Origin: Curvibacter microcysteis
GTDB lineage: Bacteria; Pseudomonadota; Gammaproteobacteria; Burkholderiales; Burkholderiaceae_C
Strand: one strand, 5' to 3'
Assembly (NCBI RefSeq): GCF_028649435.1
Contig: NZ_JAQSIN010000011.1
DNA length: 64,000 bases
How positions within the stretch are numbered: position 1 is the first letter of the stretch; each line of letters starts with the position of its first letter. The position numbers and the translations under genes were made by a program. This document shows, one piece after another, positions 41,320 to 52,878 of this stretch. The notes under the pieces were generated by a model. That model was not told where the DNA came from. It worked only from the letters and a program-made list of their open reading frames with translations, and did not search any database.

Positions 41320-42691
41320 GCCCGCGCACCGAACCCACGGGGGCTGGCGGGCTCACCAGGCCCGCCACCCCACCCGTGGCCGAGTCCTCCTCGCCCAGCG
41401 CGACCCCCACCGGCGACGACACCGCGCGCCTGCTGGGCCCCGAGGCCCAACGGCCTTGGTGGCGGCGCTGGGGCCTGTGGCTGGGCGTGCTGGCCCTGCT
41501 GGCGGCGGTCGGTGGCGCCTACGCCTGGCGGCAAGGCCAGGTGCGCGCCGCCACGCCGGTGTACAGCACCGAGGCCGTGACCCGGGGCGACCTGACCTTG
41601 ACCGTGGTGGCCAACGGCACCTTGCAGCCCACCCGCTCGGTCAACGTGGGCAGCGAGTTGTCGGGTGCGGTGCGGCGGGTGCTGGTGGATGTCAATGACG
41701 TGGTGCGCCGAGGCCAGGTGATGATCGAGCTGGACCCGGCCAAGCTGCGCGACCAGGTGCTGCGCTCCCAGGCCACGCTGGCTGCCAGCCAGGGCAAGGT
41801 GGCGCAGATGGCGGCCACCGTGCAAGAAGCGCAGGCCGCCTTGGCGCGGCTGGAGGCGGTGGCCGTGTCCTCGGGCGGCGAGGTGCCTTCCCGCGCCGAG
41901 CTGGACGCGGGCCGCGCCACCCTGGCGCGCGCCCTGGCCGACGAAGGCAGCGCCCGCGCCGGCGTGCAGGACGCCACGGCCGCGCTGTCCACCGACCGCA
42001 TCAACCTGGCCAAGGCCTCCATCCTGGCGCCCACCGACGGCGTGGTGTTGAGCCGCACGGTGGAGCCCGGCAACGCGGTGGCCGCCTCGCTGCAGGCGGT
42101 CACTTTGCTGACCTTGGGCGAAGACCTGCGCCACCTGCGCCTGTGGGTTTATGTGGACGAGGCCGATGTGGGCTCGGTGCGCCTGGGGCAATCGGCCACC
42201 TTCACCGTGAGCGCCTATTTGGGGCGGGCCTTCCCGGCGCGCATCACCCGGGTCGGCCAGGGCCCCACGCTGACCGACAACGTGGTCACCTACCTGACCT
42301 ACCTGGACGTGGACAACGCCGACCTCAGCCTGCGCCCGGGCATGACGGCCACCGCCAGCATCATCGCGCGCCAGTTGCATCAGGTGCTGCGCGTGCCCAA
42401 CACCGCGCTGCGCTTTGAACCCAGCGACAGCACGGCCGCGGTGGCGGCCAAATCGGCTGGCCCCAGCCTGCTGCCCCGCCTGCCCAGCAGCCGCACGCGC
42501 CAGTCGGCCGCCTCCGGGGCCAGCACGGCGCTGGCGCGCCAGGTGTGGGTGATCCAGCCCGACGCGCCCCACACCCCGGTGGCGGTGGCGGTGACGCCGG
42601 GGCTCAGCGACGGGCACTTCACCGAAATCACCCAGGGCGAGCTGCGCGAGGGCATGCGCGTGGTGGTGGACCAGAAAAAAGCCGGCTCGCC

Positions 42692-42695
<4 letters not shown>
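41316..42695 (+). CDS. macA: MacA-like periplasmic adaptor (HlyD family)
   Basis: The 459-residue protein links the inner-membrane ABC pump to the outer-membrane channel. A Pro/Ser-rich cytoplasmic N-terminus of about 48 residues precedes one membrane helix (LWLGVLALLAAVGGAYAW). Then come the barrel-sandwich part (NGTLQPTRSVNVGSELSG), a helical hairpin (about 130-215) and beta-barrel segments up to LRLWVYVDEADVGSVRLG. It overlaps the upstream gene by ATGA and the downstream ATPase gene by four bases. The exported substrate is not known; MacAB pumps handle macrolides, lipopeptides and haem-type molecules. Confidence 0.85.
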
Positions 42696-44677
<1,982 letters not shown>

Positions 44678-44715
44678 GGATGGAGCGCAGGCCCGGGGAT
44701 CAGCGTGTCAAATTT

Positions 44716-44735
44716 GCCGCAGAACGGCTGTTTTT
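44716..44735 (+). terminator. Short terminator-like hairpin after exporter operon
   Basis: GCCG (44716-44719) and CGGC (44725-44728) pair around a 5-base loop and are followed by TG and five T, with more T after that. The stem is short, so efficiency is uncertain. It lies 38 bp past the permease stop. Confidence 0.45.
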
Positions 44736-44794
44736 GTGATTTTTTTAACGCAGCGCAGGGGGGCTCCTCTTGATTTTGAAACATCATCAGCCGT

Positions 44795-46303
44795 ATGGCA
44801 GATTTTCAAATTTCATTAGAAATCCTGGCTTTCAGTCTGCTCTGTACCTTCATCGCTTTGGGGCTGCTGCTGCGTGAGCGCTGGGTTTCTCGGCGCATCA
44901 AGGCCAAGCTGGTGACGGTGTCGGAAGAAAAAGACGCCTTGTCGCTGTACGACGCCAACACCGGCCTCTTGAGCCGCAACGGCATCGAGACCGCTTTGCG
45001 GCACTGGATCGAGCGGGCGGATGGCGAGGGCAGCGCTTTTTGCGCCCTGTTCCTCAACATCGACGAGTTCCATTCCCAGAACCAGGCCTTCGGCCAGGCC
45101 TTTGGTGACCGCCTGCTCCAGCTCACGGGCCAGCGGCTGGAGTCCTGGCTGCCCGACGGCAGTGACCTGGGCTGTGTCAACGACGGCGAGTTCGTGGTCC
45201 TGCTCTCGGGCAACAGCAGCGTGGGCCTGGATGCGGCCCGGCAACTGCTGCAGAAATTGGCCGTGCCCCTGGCGCATGAGCATGGCAGCACGGTCCTGAC
45301 CTGCTCCATGGGGGTGGCGGTCTACCCCGAGCACGGGGCGCGCTCGCGCCTGCTGGTCAATGCCTCCATCGCGGCACGCCAGGTCAGCCGCCAGGGCGGT
45401 GGCGATTTCTGCCTGTACGACCCCCAAATGAGCGCCGACCTGCGCGAGCAAACCCTGCTGGTGGCGGACCTGCGTCAAGCCATCGACAAGGGGCAGTTGG
45501 AGTTGTACTTCCAGCCCAAGGTCGACGCGAAAACCCTGCACATCACCGCCGCCGAAGCCCTGCTGCGCTGGCACCACCCCGAGCGGGGCCATGTCAGCCC
45601 GGCCATCTTCATCCCGCTGGCCGAGCGCAACGGCCTGATCAGCGCGATTGGCAACTGGGTCATCGACGAGGCCTGCCGCGTGGCCGGCCACTGGCGCGAA
45701 CTGGGCCTGCGCATGCGCGTGGCGGTCAATATTTCGGGCTACCAGATGCGCCAGGAAGACCTGGTCGAGCGCATCGAGTCGGCGTTGAGCCGGCACCACC
45801 TGCAGCCCGGGCGCTTCACCTGCGAAATCACCGAATCCGTGGCCATGGAAGACACCAAGGGCACGCAGCAAACCTTCGAGCGCATGCGCGCCATGGGTTT
45901 GCATGTGTCCATCGACGACTTTGGCACGGGTTATTCCAGCCTGGCTACCTTGCGCCGCCTGCCCGCCTCCGAGCTGAAGGTGGACCGGGCCTTTGTGTCC
46001 GACCTGGCCGACAGCGAGGACGCGCGCTCGATTGCGGCCTCCATCATCGGCCTGGCCAAGGCCCTCAACTTCAAGGTGGTGGCCGAAGGCGTGGAGACCG
46101 AGCAGCAAAGCCAGCTGCTGATGCGCATGGGCTGCGATGAGTTGCAGGGCTTTTTGTTCTCCCGCCCGATCCCGGCGGCTGAAATGGAGCGCCTGGCCCT
46201 CGCCGCCCCCAGCGAAACCAGCGGCCCAGGCTTCAGCGATTCACTGTTCAACGCCACGGTGGTGGCCGAGCTGGCTGAGCTGGTCGACCTGCCCAAGCGC
46301 TGA
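44795..46303 (+). CDS. Membrane EAL phosphodiesterase with degenerate GGDEF
   Basis: The 502-residue protein has one N-terminal membrane helix (about 8-26), a short helical linker, a GGDEF-fold domain and an EAL domain. The GGDEF motif is replaced by NDGEF (residues 129-133), so it should not make cyclic-di-GMP. The EAL site is intact (EAL 254-256, with DDFGTGYSS and AEGVETE), so it should degrade cyclic-di-GMP. The broken domain may bind GTP as a regulator, as in known GGDEF-EAL phosphodiesterases. Its 3' end converges on the signalling operon with 18 bp between. Confidence 0.9.
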   Translation: MADFQISLEILAFSLLCTFIALGLLLRERWVSRRIKAKLVTVSEEKDALSLYDANTGLLSRNGIETALRHWIERADGEGSAFCALFLNIDEFHSQNQAFGQAFGDRLLQLTGQRLESWLPDGSDLGCVNDGEFVVLLSGNSSVGLDAARQLLQKLAVPLAHEHGSTVLTCSMGVAVYPEHGARSRLLVNASIAARQVSRQGGGDFCLYDPQMSADLREQTLLVADLRQAIDKGQLELYFQPKVDAKTLHITAAEALLRWHHPERGHVSPAIFIPLAERNGLISAIGNWVIDEACRVAGHWRELGLRMRVAVNISGYQMRQEDLVERIESALSRHHLQPGRFTCEITESVAMEDTKGTQQTFERMRAMGLHVSIDDFGTGYSSLATLRRLPASELKVDRAFVSDLADSEDARSIAASIIGLAKALNFKVVAEGVETEQQSQLLMRMGCDELQGFLFSRPIPAAEMERLALAAPSETSGPGFSDSLFNATVVAELAELVDLPKR

Positions 46304-46321
46304 AGCCCAACCAGCCCTGCG

Positions 46322-49204
46322 TCAGGCGGGGCCGGACAAGGGCAGCACCATCGCGGCGACCAGGCCTTGGCCGCCTGGGCCAGGGCTCAGCTGCAGCTGC
46401 CCGTGGTGCAGTTCGGTGATCAGTTTGACCAAGGGCAGGCCCAGGCCGCAGCCGGGCTTTTCGCCCGATTTGTCGACCCGGTAGAACTTGTCGCAGGCCT
46501 GCGCGAGCTGGGCCTCGTCCATCCCCTGGCCCTGGTCCAGCACGGCCAGGCTCAGCCGGGGGCGGCCGTCGGGCGCGCGGCGGCGTTGCAGCTGCACCTG
46601 CACGGCCTGGCCTGGTGCCGAGAAGGCATAGGCGTTGCTCAGCAGCTCGTGCAGGGCGCGCTCCAGCTTGCGCGGGTCGATCATGGCGTGCAGGGCGTCG
46701 TCGCCCAGCAGCAGTTCGGGCTTGTCCCGGCCCGGGGGCGGCGTGTACTGGCGCAGCACCTTGGGGCACCAGGTGTGCAGGTCCTGCAGCTGGGGCTTGA
46801 GGGCGTCGACCCCCCCGACCTCCAGCTCGGACAGGTTGAGCATTTTGCTCAGCAGGCCCTGGATTTGCCGCGCGTGCGCGCTGATGGCGCCGGCCAACTC
46901 CTGGCGCTGTGGCACCGGCTGCTCGGCATGCATGCGCAGCAGCTCGGCGTAGCCCAGGACGCTGGTCAAGGGGGTGCGGATTTCGTGCGCGACCAGGGAC
47001 AGAAACTCGGACTTGGAGCTTTCCAGTGCCACGTCCGAGCTCAGGTCCACCACCGTGAACAGGTGCCGGACCGGCCCCACCGGGAAGGTCATGGCCACCA
47101 GGGTGATGTGCTTGATCTGGCCGTTGGGGTTGACCAGCCGCACCCGGTTGAGCTGACGCTGCGGTGCGTCATGGCTCGGCTCAGGCTGGCCCAGGGCAAA
47201 CAAACGGTGCAGGCTGATGCCGGGCAGGCGCTGCACCAGCAGGCTGATGAAGACGCTGATGTTGGGCGTCTCCTCCAGCGAGCCGATGTCCAGCATGCGC
47301 GCCATGGCCTGGTTGCCCAGCAGCTGGCGTCCCGTTTCGTCGAAGCCCAAAAATCCCACCGGGGTTTGTTCCAGCACAAAGCCCAGCTGGTCCGACTTGG
47401 AGGCCACATAACCCATGGCGTCTTGCAGCGAGTACTGCACCTGCAGCAGGTCCACGGTGCGCTCCTCCACCTCTTGCGCCAGGGACTGCTGGTAGCCGGT
47501 GAACAGCAGCAGGATCAGGCTGATCCCCACCGCCATCCACAAGCCTGCGGTGAACACCAGGTAGGGCCACAGGCTGGAGTTGCCCGACCAGAAGTCGGGC
47601 AGGGGCTGGGATTCCAAACGGTAGTGGCGACCGGCAAACAACAGTTCCGTGCTGTGCGGCGGCGGCAGGTTTCTTTGGCCCAGCAGCGGCCAGTCTCCCG
47701 GCTCGGAGGGCGGCTGCGCGGCCGTGCGGAGCCAGTTGTGCGACCACAGGGTTTGCTCATGCTCGGGGGCGTCGGCGTCCAGCAAGCGGAAGGCCACGGT
47801 TTGCAGGTCGATCACATGGGGGGACTCCAGCTTCGTGCGGCTGGATTCGGGGGCTGCGGCGCGTGTCGTGGCCAGGGCCACATGGGCGGCCAGCCAGTCC
47901 ATGTGCACCACGGCGCTGGCCAAGCCCCGAAGCTGGGACAGCTGCGACCCAGGGGCGACCAGGGGCCTGGGGGGCGCCCAGGCGACCGGCATGACCACCA
48001 TCATGCCCAGGGCGCTGCCACCGTCTTGCACCAACCGGATGCGCTGTGTCGCCGCCAATTGGCGGCTGAGCACCGCTTGGTGGATGGCCGCTTGGCGCAG
48101 GGGGTCGGAATACAGGTCAAAGCCCAGCGCGCCCCCCTCGCGGGACAGGGGCTCGGTGGCCTGCACGGGCACATGGATGTCGCGCGAGGCCGCCGTCACC
48201 AGGCCGTGTTCGCCCCGCTCGGTGATGGGCTGGGCGCGACCATCGCCACGCTTTTGCTCGGCTTCAAACGAGGCGCGCTGGGCCCGGGGCACCACGGGGC
48301 TCCAGGACAGGGCGTACAAGCCCTCGGCCAAGCTCAGCAAGGGCTGTGCGGCTTTGGCAAAGCTCTGTGGGTCAATCTGTCGGGTCTGGCCCAACACGCT
48401 GGCCAAGCTGACCAGCACCTGCTCGTGGCGCGACAGCTCGGCTTGCAAGGCCTGGCTGTATTGCGTTTGCAGGGCCTCCCAGCGCAGGGTGACTTGCTGG
48501 TGCTCCAGCGAGATCACCCAGGCACTGGCGGCCCAGCTCATCAGGTAACCGCCGGTGGTGGCCAGCCACAGCCAGGCGACCCGCGCGCCCCGGGGCGGCT
48601 GCGAGGGGTCGGCCGGCAGGCTGAGCAAGAGCACCGGGACCAGCAGCAAGACCCCCAGCAAGTCGCCCGTGACCGCCGTCAACCAGAGCCAGACCCAGGC
48701 CGGGCTGAGGCTGGGGGGCTCGCTCATCAGCAGGTTGTAGCTGCCACACAGCAGGGACGATGCGCCCGCCAGGGCCAGCAGGCGCAGGATGGGGCCCGGC
48801 TCCACCAGGCTCATGGGGTGGCGCACCCAGCGCTGGATGGCCCAGGCGCCCAGGCCGGCTTGCCCGGTGGCCAAGACCGCCTGCAAGGCGCTGGCCCAGC
48901 CCGGGCCCAGGGCCATGGGGCCCGCCAAGGGCTCGGGCAAGGCATCGAACAGCAGTCGACCCAGCAGCAGGCCTGGCAGGGCCGACGAACCCCGCCACAG
49001 CACGGCGACCAGGGCGATGGCCGCGGCCGGCCAGAAGCTGGGGTAGTCGCCCACATTGGGCAGGCGGCCCCACTGGCTGCCCAGGCAGCAGGCCAGCGCA
49101 TAGGCCAGGGCGGCGCCACCGCTGCTGGCCAGGCCCCGCAGCACGCGCTGGGGCATGGGTTCAGACACGGCGTCGCCGGGCTGGTTGAACAGGTAGGCTT
49201 TCAT
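46322..49204 (-). CDS. MASE1-CHASE-PAS histidine kinase
   Basis: The 960-residue sensor kinase has an N-terminal membrane domain of about eight helices (residues 25-240, MASE1-like), a periplasmic CHASE-like domain (about 265-450), another helix near 545-568, a PAS domain (about 610-720), a HisKA domain with the phosphorylation site in LVAHEIRTPLTS and a HATPase domain (GCGLGLPLVKL). There is no receiver domain. It is the last gene of the minus-strand signalling operon, 28 bp after the LOV-like kinase. MASE1 and CHASE suggest an external ligand, not identifiable here. The regulator two genes upstream may be its partner. Confidence 0.85.
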   Translation of the reverse strand: MKAYLFNQPGDAVSEPMPQRVLRGLASSGGAALAYALACCLGSQWGRLPNVGDYPSFWPAAAIALVAVLWRGSSALPGLLLGRLLFDALPEPLAGPMALGPGWASALQAVLATGQAGLGAWAIQRWVRHPMSLVEPGPILRLLALAGASSLLCGSYNLLMSEPPSLSPAWVWLWLTAVTGDLLGVLLLVPVLLLSLPADPSQPPRGARVAWLWLATTGGYLMSWAASAWVISLEHQQVTLRWEALQTQYSQALQAELSRHEQVLVSLASVLGQTRQIDPQSFAKAAQPLLSLAEGLYALSWSPVVPRAQRASFEAEQKRGDGRAQPITERGEHGLVTAASRDIHVPVQATEPLSREGGALGFDLYSDPLRQAAIHQAVLSRQLAATQRIRLVQDGGSALGMMVVMPVAWAPPRPLVAPGSQLSQLRGLASAVVHMDWLAAHVALATTRAAAPESSRTKLESPHVIDLQTVAFRLLDADAPEHEQTLWSHNWLRTAAQPPSEPGDWPLLGQRNLPPPHSTELLFAGRHYRLESQPLPDFWSGNSSLWPYLVFTAGLWMAVGISLILLLFTGYQQSLAQEVEERTVDLLQVQYSLQDAMGYVASKSDQLGFVLEQTPVGFLGFDETGRQLLGNQAMARMLDIGSLEETPNISVFISLLVQRLPGISLHRLFALGQPEPSHDAPQRQLNRVRLVNPNGQIKHITLVAMTFPVGPVRHLFTVVDLSSDVALESSKSEFLSLVAHEIRTPLTSVLGYAELLRMHAEQPVPQRQELAGAISAHARQIQGLLSKMLNLSELEVGGVDALKPQLQDLHTWCPKVLRQYTPPPGRDKPELLLGDDALHAMIDPRKLERALHELLSNAYAFSAPGQAVQVQLQRRRAPDGRPRLSLAVLDQGQGMDEAQLAQACDKFYRVDKSGEKPGCGLGLPLVKLITELHHGQLQLSPGPGGQGLVAAMVLPLSGPA

Positions 49205-49232
49205 GGGCGCTCAATCTCAATGCTTCAGCGGC

Positions 49233-51425
49233 TCAAGGGCAGGGGGCCTCCCGGGCAGGCGCAGTGGCCATGTCGGGCCGAGCGGTCCCGGACGGCGTCT
49301 GCAGCAGGTTCACGGTGAAGACCGAGCCCTGCCCCAACTGGCTGCTGACCTGGATGCTGCCGCCCATGCGTTCGGTCAGCTCCTTGGCAATGCACAGGCC
49401 CAGGCCCGTGCCTTCGATGTCCCCGTTCGGGTCGACCCGGAAGAACTTGGTGAACAGCCGCTCCAGCGTCTGCGCGCTCATGCCCACACCTTGGTCGCTG
49501 ATGTTCACCGACCAATGTTGGGGGTCGTGGCCGGGCTGCAGGCCAATGTGAACCGGCAGGCCCCGGGCACTCGAATATTTGAGCGCATTGCTCACCAGGT
49601 TGACCAACACCTGCTCCAGCTTGGCCCGCTGCGCCTGCACCCAGACGGCGGCAGGGGCCAAGGACAGGCTCAGGCGCGAGTCAGCCCCGGGGCGCTCAAA
49701 GCTGCGCACCACCTCGTGCAGCAGGGGCTGCAGCTCGACGGGTTCCAAGGGCAGGCTGCCCGGGGCTTGGGACTCGATGCGGGCCAGGTTGAGCAAGTCG
49801 TTGAGCAGGTCGCTCAGCCGGCCTGACTGGCGGTGGATGCGCTCCAGCAGGTCGCGTTGCACCTCGGGGGGGAACTGGCGTGTCAGCATCAGTTCCGAGA
49901 AGCCCCGGATGCTGCCCATGGGCGCGCGCATCTCGTGCGCGGCCGTGGCCAGGAACTGGCGCTGCATGCGGTAGAGCTGCACCTCGGCACTGACATCGCG
50001 GAACACCAGCAAATCGGGCGCGCCGGCCGCATTGAGCTGGCTGCCCCGCACCTCCACCACCCGCTCCTTGGGGCGCTTGATTTGCCACTGCAGGGTCTGG
50101 CCTTGGCTCAGGCCTTGTTGCAAGTCCTCGTGGCCCGGGTCTGCCATGGCTTGCAGCGCGCTCCAGAAAGCCGCGCGGCTCAGGCCCTGGGCCTTCAGCC
50201 CCGTCAGGCCGACAAAGGCCTCGTTGACCAGGTGGACCTGGCCGGCCTCGTCAAAAGCGATCAGGCCATTGGGGTTGTCGTGGTGCAGCGACTGAAGCTG
50301 CTCCGCCTGCTTGGAGACCTGAGCCAGCAGGTGGCGGGTCTCGGTCACGTCGTTGACGATGCCGACATGGTGGGTCAGGATGCCCGAGCGCTCATCCACG
50401 ATGGGCGCGATGTGCAGTTCGTTCCAGAACAGCTCGCCCGACTTTCGGTAGTTGCGCAGCAGGGCCGTGGCCCGGTCACCCCGCTGGATGGCCTCGCGCA
50501 GCGGGGCAATGCTGTCTTGTTGTCGGTCCTCGCCCTGCAAGAAGTTGCAAGGCCGTCCCCGGACTTCGTCCAAGGTGTAGCCCGTGATCTCGGTGAAGCG
50601 TGGGTTCACGTACACGATGGGCTGGTGGGTCAGTGTGGCGTCGGTCACCACCACCCCGCAGTTGGATTGGTCCAGGGCCTGTTCCCGCACCTGGTCCAGG
50701 TGCCAGGTGCGCACGTTGTCGGACACGTCTTCCAACAGTGCCCACCAGCCGTTCGCCCGCCCGTCCGGGGTGGGGGCGATTTGCTGTTCAAAGTCCACCT
50801 CCACCCAGACCAGGTTGCCGCTTTGGTGCAAGAGCGGCAGGCGCTGGCGCGGCACCTCGGGGTGCTGCTCAGCTTGGCCCAGGTGGCGGGTGAGTCCGGC
50901 TTGGGCCTGGGGGTGGACAAAGTCGGTCAGCGGGCGGCCCAGGCAGGCCTCGGTGGCATGGCCCGTGAGTTGGGTCCACTGGGGATCCAGCAGGGACAGC
51001 CGCAGCTCACCATCAAGGGCCAGGCTCAGGCGCAGGCCGTTGGCGGCGGGCTGGCCGGGTTGGCCCCCGGTGGGCCAGGGCGTGTGGTTGGGCACCAGGG
51101 TCACGATGCTGCAGCGTTGCGGGCTGTCGGCCTCCCCTGCCAGGGGGCTCACGCTGAGCAGATAGCCTTCCAGCCTGCCATCGGCCTGTGGGCTGGGCAG
51201 CTCAATCGGCCAGACCGCTGCCCGCCCCTGGCGCAGCACATGAAGCAGGCGCGTCGCGCACAGCGGCGGCAGGCCGGCGGCACGCCACGCCGACAGCAGC
51301 TCACCCTGCGGGGGCACGGGCAGCACCCGACGCCAAGTGGCACAGGCCTGTGGCATCTCATAGTGGGCGCTGGGGACGTCCAGCTGCACCACGCAGCTGG
51401 CAGGGGTCGGACGGTGCGCAGTCAT
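49233..51425 (-). CDS. Histidine kinase with LOV-like PAS domain
   Basis: The 730-residue soluble kinase has three PAS-type domains (about 128-238, 250-365 and 375-480), a HisKA domain with His497 (ATAAHEMRAPMGS) and a HATPase domain (GTGLGLCIAKEL). The second PAS is strongly LOV-like: GRPCNFLQG (290-298) keeps the reactive Cys293 and Gln297, and Asn325 and Asn335 match flavin-binding residues of YtvA. But the Asn before the Cys is Pro, the Arg after it is Asn294, and the signalling Gln (YtvA Gln123) is Val357. It may bind FMN yet signal abnormally. The ATG at 51425 overlaps the regulator stop (ATGA), so this kinase and that regulator are the likely two-component pair. Confidence 0.86.
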   Translation of the reverse strand: MTAHRPTPASCVVQLDVPSAHYEMPQACATWRRVLPVPPQGELLSAWRAAGLPPLCATRLLHVLRQGRAAVWPIELPSPQADGRLEGYLLSVSPLAGEADSPQRCSIVTLVPNHTPWPTGGQPGQPAANGLRLSLALDGELRLSLLDPQWTQLTGHATEACLGRPLTDFVHPQAQAGLTRHLGQAEQHPEVPRQRLPLLHQSGNLVWVEVDFEQQIAPTPDGRANGWWALLEDVSDNVRTWHLDQVREQALDQSNCGVVVTDATLTHQPIVYVNPRFTEITGYTLDEVRGRPCNFLQGEDRQQDSIAPLREAIQRGDRATALLRNYRKSGELFWNELHIAPIVDERSGILTHHVGIVNDVTETRHLLAQVSKQAEQLQSLHHDNPNGLIAFDEAGQVHLVNEAFVGLTGLKAQGLSRAAFWSALQAMADPGHEDLQQGLSQGQTLQWQIKRPKERVVEVRGSQLNAAGAPDLLVFRDVSAEVQLYRMQRQFLATAAHEMRAPMGSIRGFSELMLTRQFPPEVQRDLLERIHRQSGRLSDLLNDLLNLARIESQAPGSLPLEPVELQPLLHEVVRSFERPGADSRLSLSLAPAAVWVQAQRAKLEQVLVNLVSNALKYSSARGLPVHIGLQPGHDPQHWSVNISDQGVGMSAQTLERLFTKFFRVDPNGDIEGTGLGLCIAKELTERMGGSIQVSSQLGQGSVFTVNLLQTPSGTARPDMATAPAREAPCP

Positions 51426-52066
51426 GGACACACTCCACGCCCGAGAGCGCGTTGGGGACGCGGTTGGAGGGCGCGCAGCTGGCGGCTGAGCAGGGCGTCG
51501 ACATAGCCCACCAGCCGTTGCGCAGCCACGGGCTTGGTGTAGACCGTGACCCAGCTGGGCAACTGGCCGTGCTGTGCCGCGTCTGCAGGGCGCAGGCCGG
51601 TCACGACCAGCACAGCGATGTCGGCGTACTCGCGCTCGGTGGCCAGGGTGTTGATCAGGTGAAAGCCGTCCAGGGGCTTCATCAGCAAGTCGGTGATCAC
51701 CAGGTCGGGCCGATGGCGCTCGATCTGGATCAGGGCTTGTGAGGCGTCCACGGCCCAGCTCAGCGCCAGGGGGCGAGCGCTTTCGCGCAGGCTGCTCAAC
51801 AGCTGCTCACGCTGCTCGGCGTCGTCATCCACCAGCAGGATTTTCAGACCGTCGACCGGCGTCACGCGCGCGGCGGGCTGGTGGCCGGGCGCGCTGCTGC
51901 GCAGGTGCTCGATGGCGCGGCGGGAAATGCGCCGATGGCCCCCCGGGGTGAGCCAGGCTTCCAGTGCGTGATCCATCACCAGGCGTTGCACGGAGCTCAC
52001 CGACACGCCCAGGATCCGGGCAGCTTCGCGGGTGGTCAGAACCTCTTTGGTGGCGCTGGTGGGCAT
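51422..52066 (-). CDS. Response regulator with excisionase-type HTH before receiver
   Basis: The 214-residue protein has a MerR/excisionase-like DNA-binding domain at residues 7-55 (LTTREAARILGVSVSSVQRLV and LTPGGHRRISRRA), then a receiver domain at about 74-200 with phospho-acceptor Asp126 (LVITDLLMKPLDGF) and the Asp pair near 80-82. Most regulators have the receiver first; here the order is reversed. The ATG at 52066 gives a compact N-terminus. It follows the ParA gene by 50 bp and overlaps the LOV-like kinase, which is its likely kinase. It could turn chemosensory or light/redox input into transcription. Confidence 0.85.
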   Translation of the reverse strand: MPTSATKEVLTTREAARILGVSVSSVQRLVMDHALEAWLTPGGHRRISRRAIEHLRSSAPGHQPAARVTPVDGLKILLVDDDAEQREQLLSSLRESARPLALSWAVDASQALIQIERHRPDLVITDLLMKPLDGFHLINTLATEREYADIAVLVVTGLRPADAAQHGQLPSWVTVYTKPVAAQRLVGYVDALLSRQLRALQPRPQRALGRGVCP

Positions 52067-52116
52067 GGTGTGGGTACGGGGTTGCAAACGGGTCAATCGG
52101 TGGGCGGGGCGGCGGT

Positions 52117-52872
52117 TCACCAGCGCGCCAGAAGGTGGTTCACGGCGGCGCTGTAGTCGGCGGCGGCGCGGCTGTGTGGCGCGTGCACGCGCAGCGGGCA
52201 GCCGGCGGCAAAGGCCTCGGCCACCCGGATGTCGTTGCGCACGCCAGGCAGCAGGCGGGCCTGGCCAAACTGCTGGGCCAGGCCCTGGCTGACCTGGCGG
52301 TGCAGCCCGATGCGGCTGTCCAGCATCACGGGCAAGAAGCCCAGCACGCGCAGGCCCTCGTTACCGCCCCGGCTGGCCACGCGGAACAACACCCGGGCCA
52401 GTTGGCGCACGCCTTCGCCCGCCAGAAAGTGCGGCACGAAGGACACCAGCACGCGGTCGGCTGCGCTCAGGGCATTGAGCAGCAGGGCGTCCAGCGAGGG
52501 CGGTGTGTCGAGCACGATGTAGTCGTAGCGCGCTTGCAGGCCCTCGCTGGCCAAGGCTTCGCGCAGCAGCAGCTCGCCGCTGCGGCCCGAGCCGTGATCG
52601 AACAAGGGGTCGCCGGGGATCAGGTCCAGACCGGGCCAGGCGCTGGCCTGGATGGCGCTGGCCAGCGTGTGGTGACCGGCCATGAAGCTGTGCAGCGTGG
52701 GGGCCTCGCGCCCGGGCTTCAGACCCAGGCCCAGGGCGCAATGGCCCTGGCTGTCCAGGTCGATCAGGAGCACGCGTTGGCCCCGCGCGGCCAGTTCGGC
52801 GGCGATGTTGACGGCGCTGGCCGTTTTGCCTGAGCCGCCCTTGCGGTTGCTGATGACGAGGGTGCGTGCCAT
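52117..52872 (-). CDS. ParA-family ATPase of the chemosensory operon
   Basis: The 251-residue protein is a MinD/ParA-type ATPase with deviant Walker A KGGSGKT at residues 11-17, Walker B YIVLDTPPS and the switch LLIDLDSQGHC. No parB gene or parS site is nearby, so it is not a chromosome-partition gene. ParA-like proteins encoded in chemotaxis operons, such as ParC and PpfA, position cytoplasmic or polar arrays and see that daughter cells inherit them. It follows the membrane receptor gene by 6 bp, which supports that role. Confidence 0.87.
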   Translation of the reverse strand: MARTLVISNRKGGSGKTASAVNIAAELAARGQRVLLIDLDSQGHCALGLGLKPGREAPTLHSFMAGHHTLASAIQASAWPGLDLIPGDPLFDHGSGRSGELLLREALASEGLQARYDYIVLDTPPSLDALLLNALSAADRVLVSFVPHFLAGEGVRQLARVLFRVASRGGNEGLRVLGFLPVMLDSRIGLHRQVSQGLAQQFGQARLLPGVRNDIRVAEAFAAGCPLRVHAPHSRAAADYSAAVNHLLARW

Positions 52873-52878
52873 GGGACC

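Noticed and set aside
46367..49318. Open frame of 983 codons on the plus strand
   Set aside because: It mirrors the MASE1/CHASE kinase, whose HisKA and HATPase motifs are unmistakable on the other strand.
52117..52872. Chromosome or plasmid partition ATPase
   Set aside because: No parB gene or parS-like site is near, and the gene is embedded in a chemosensory operon.
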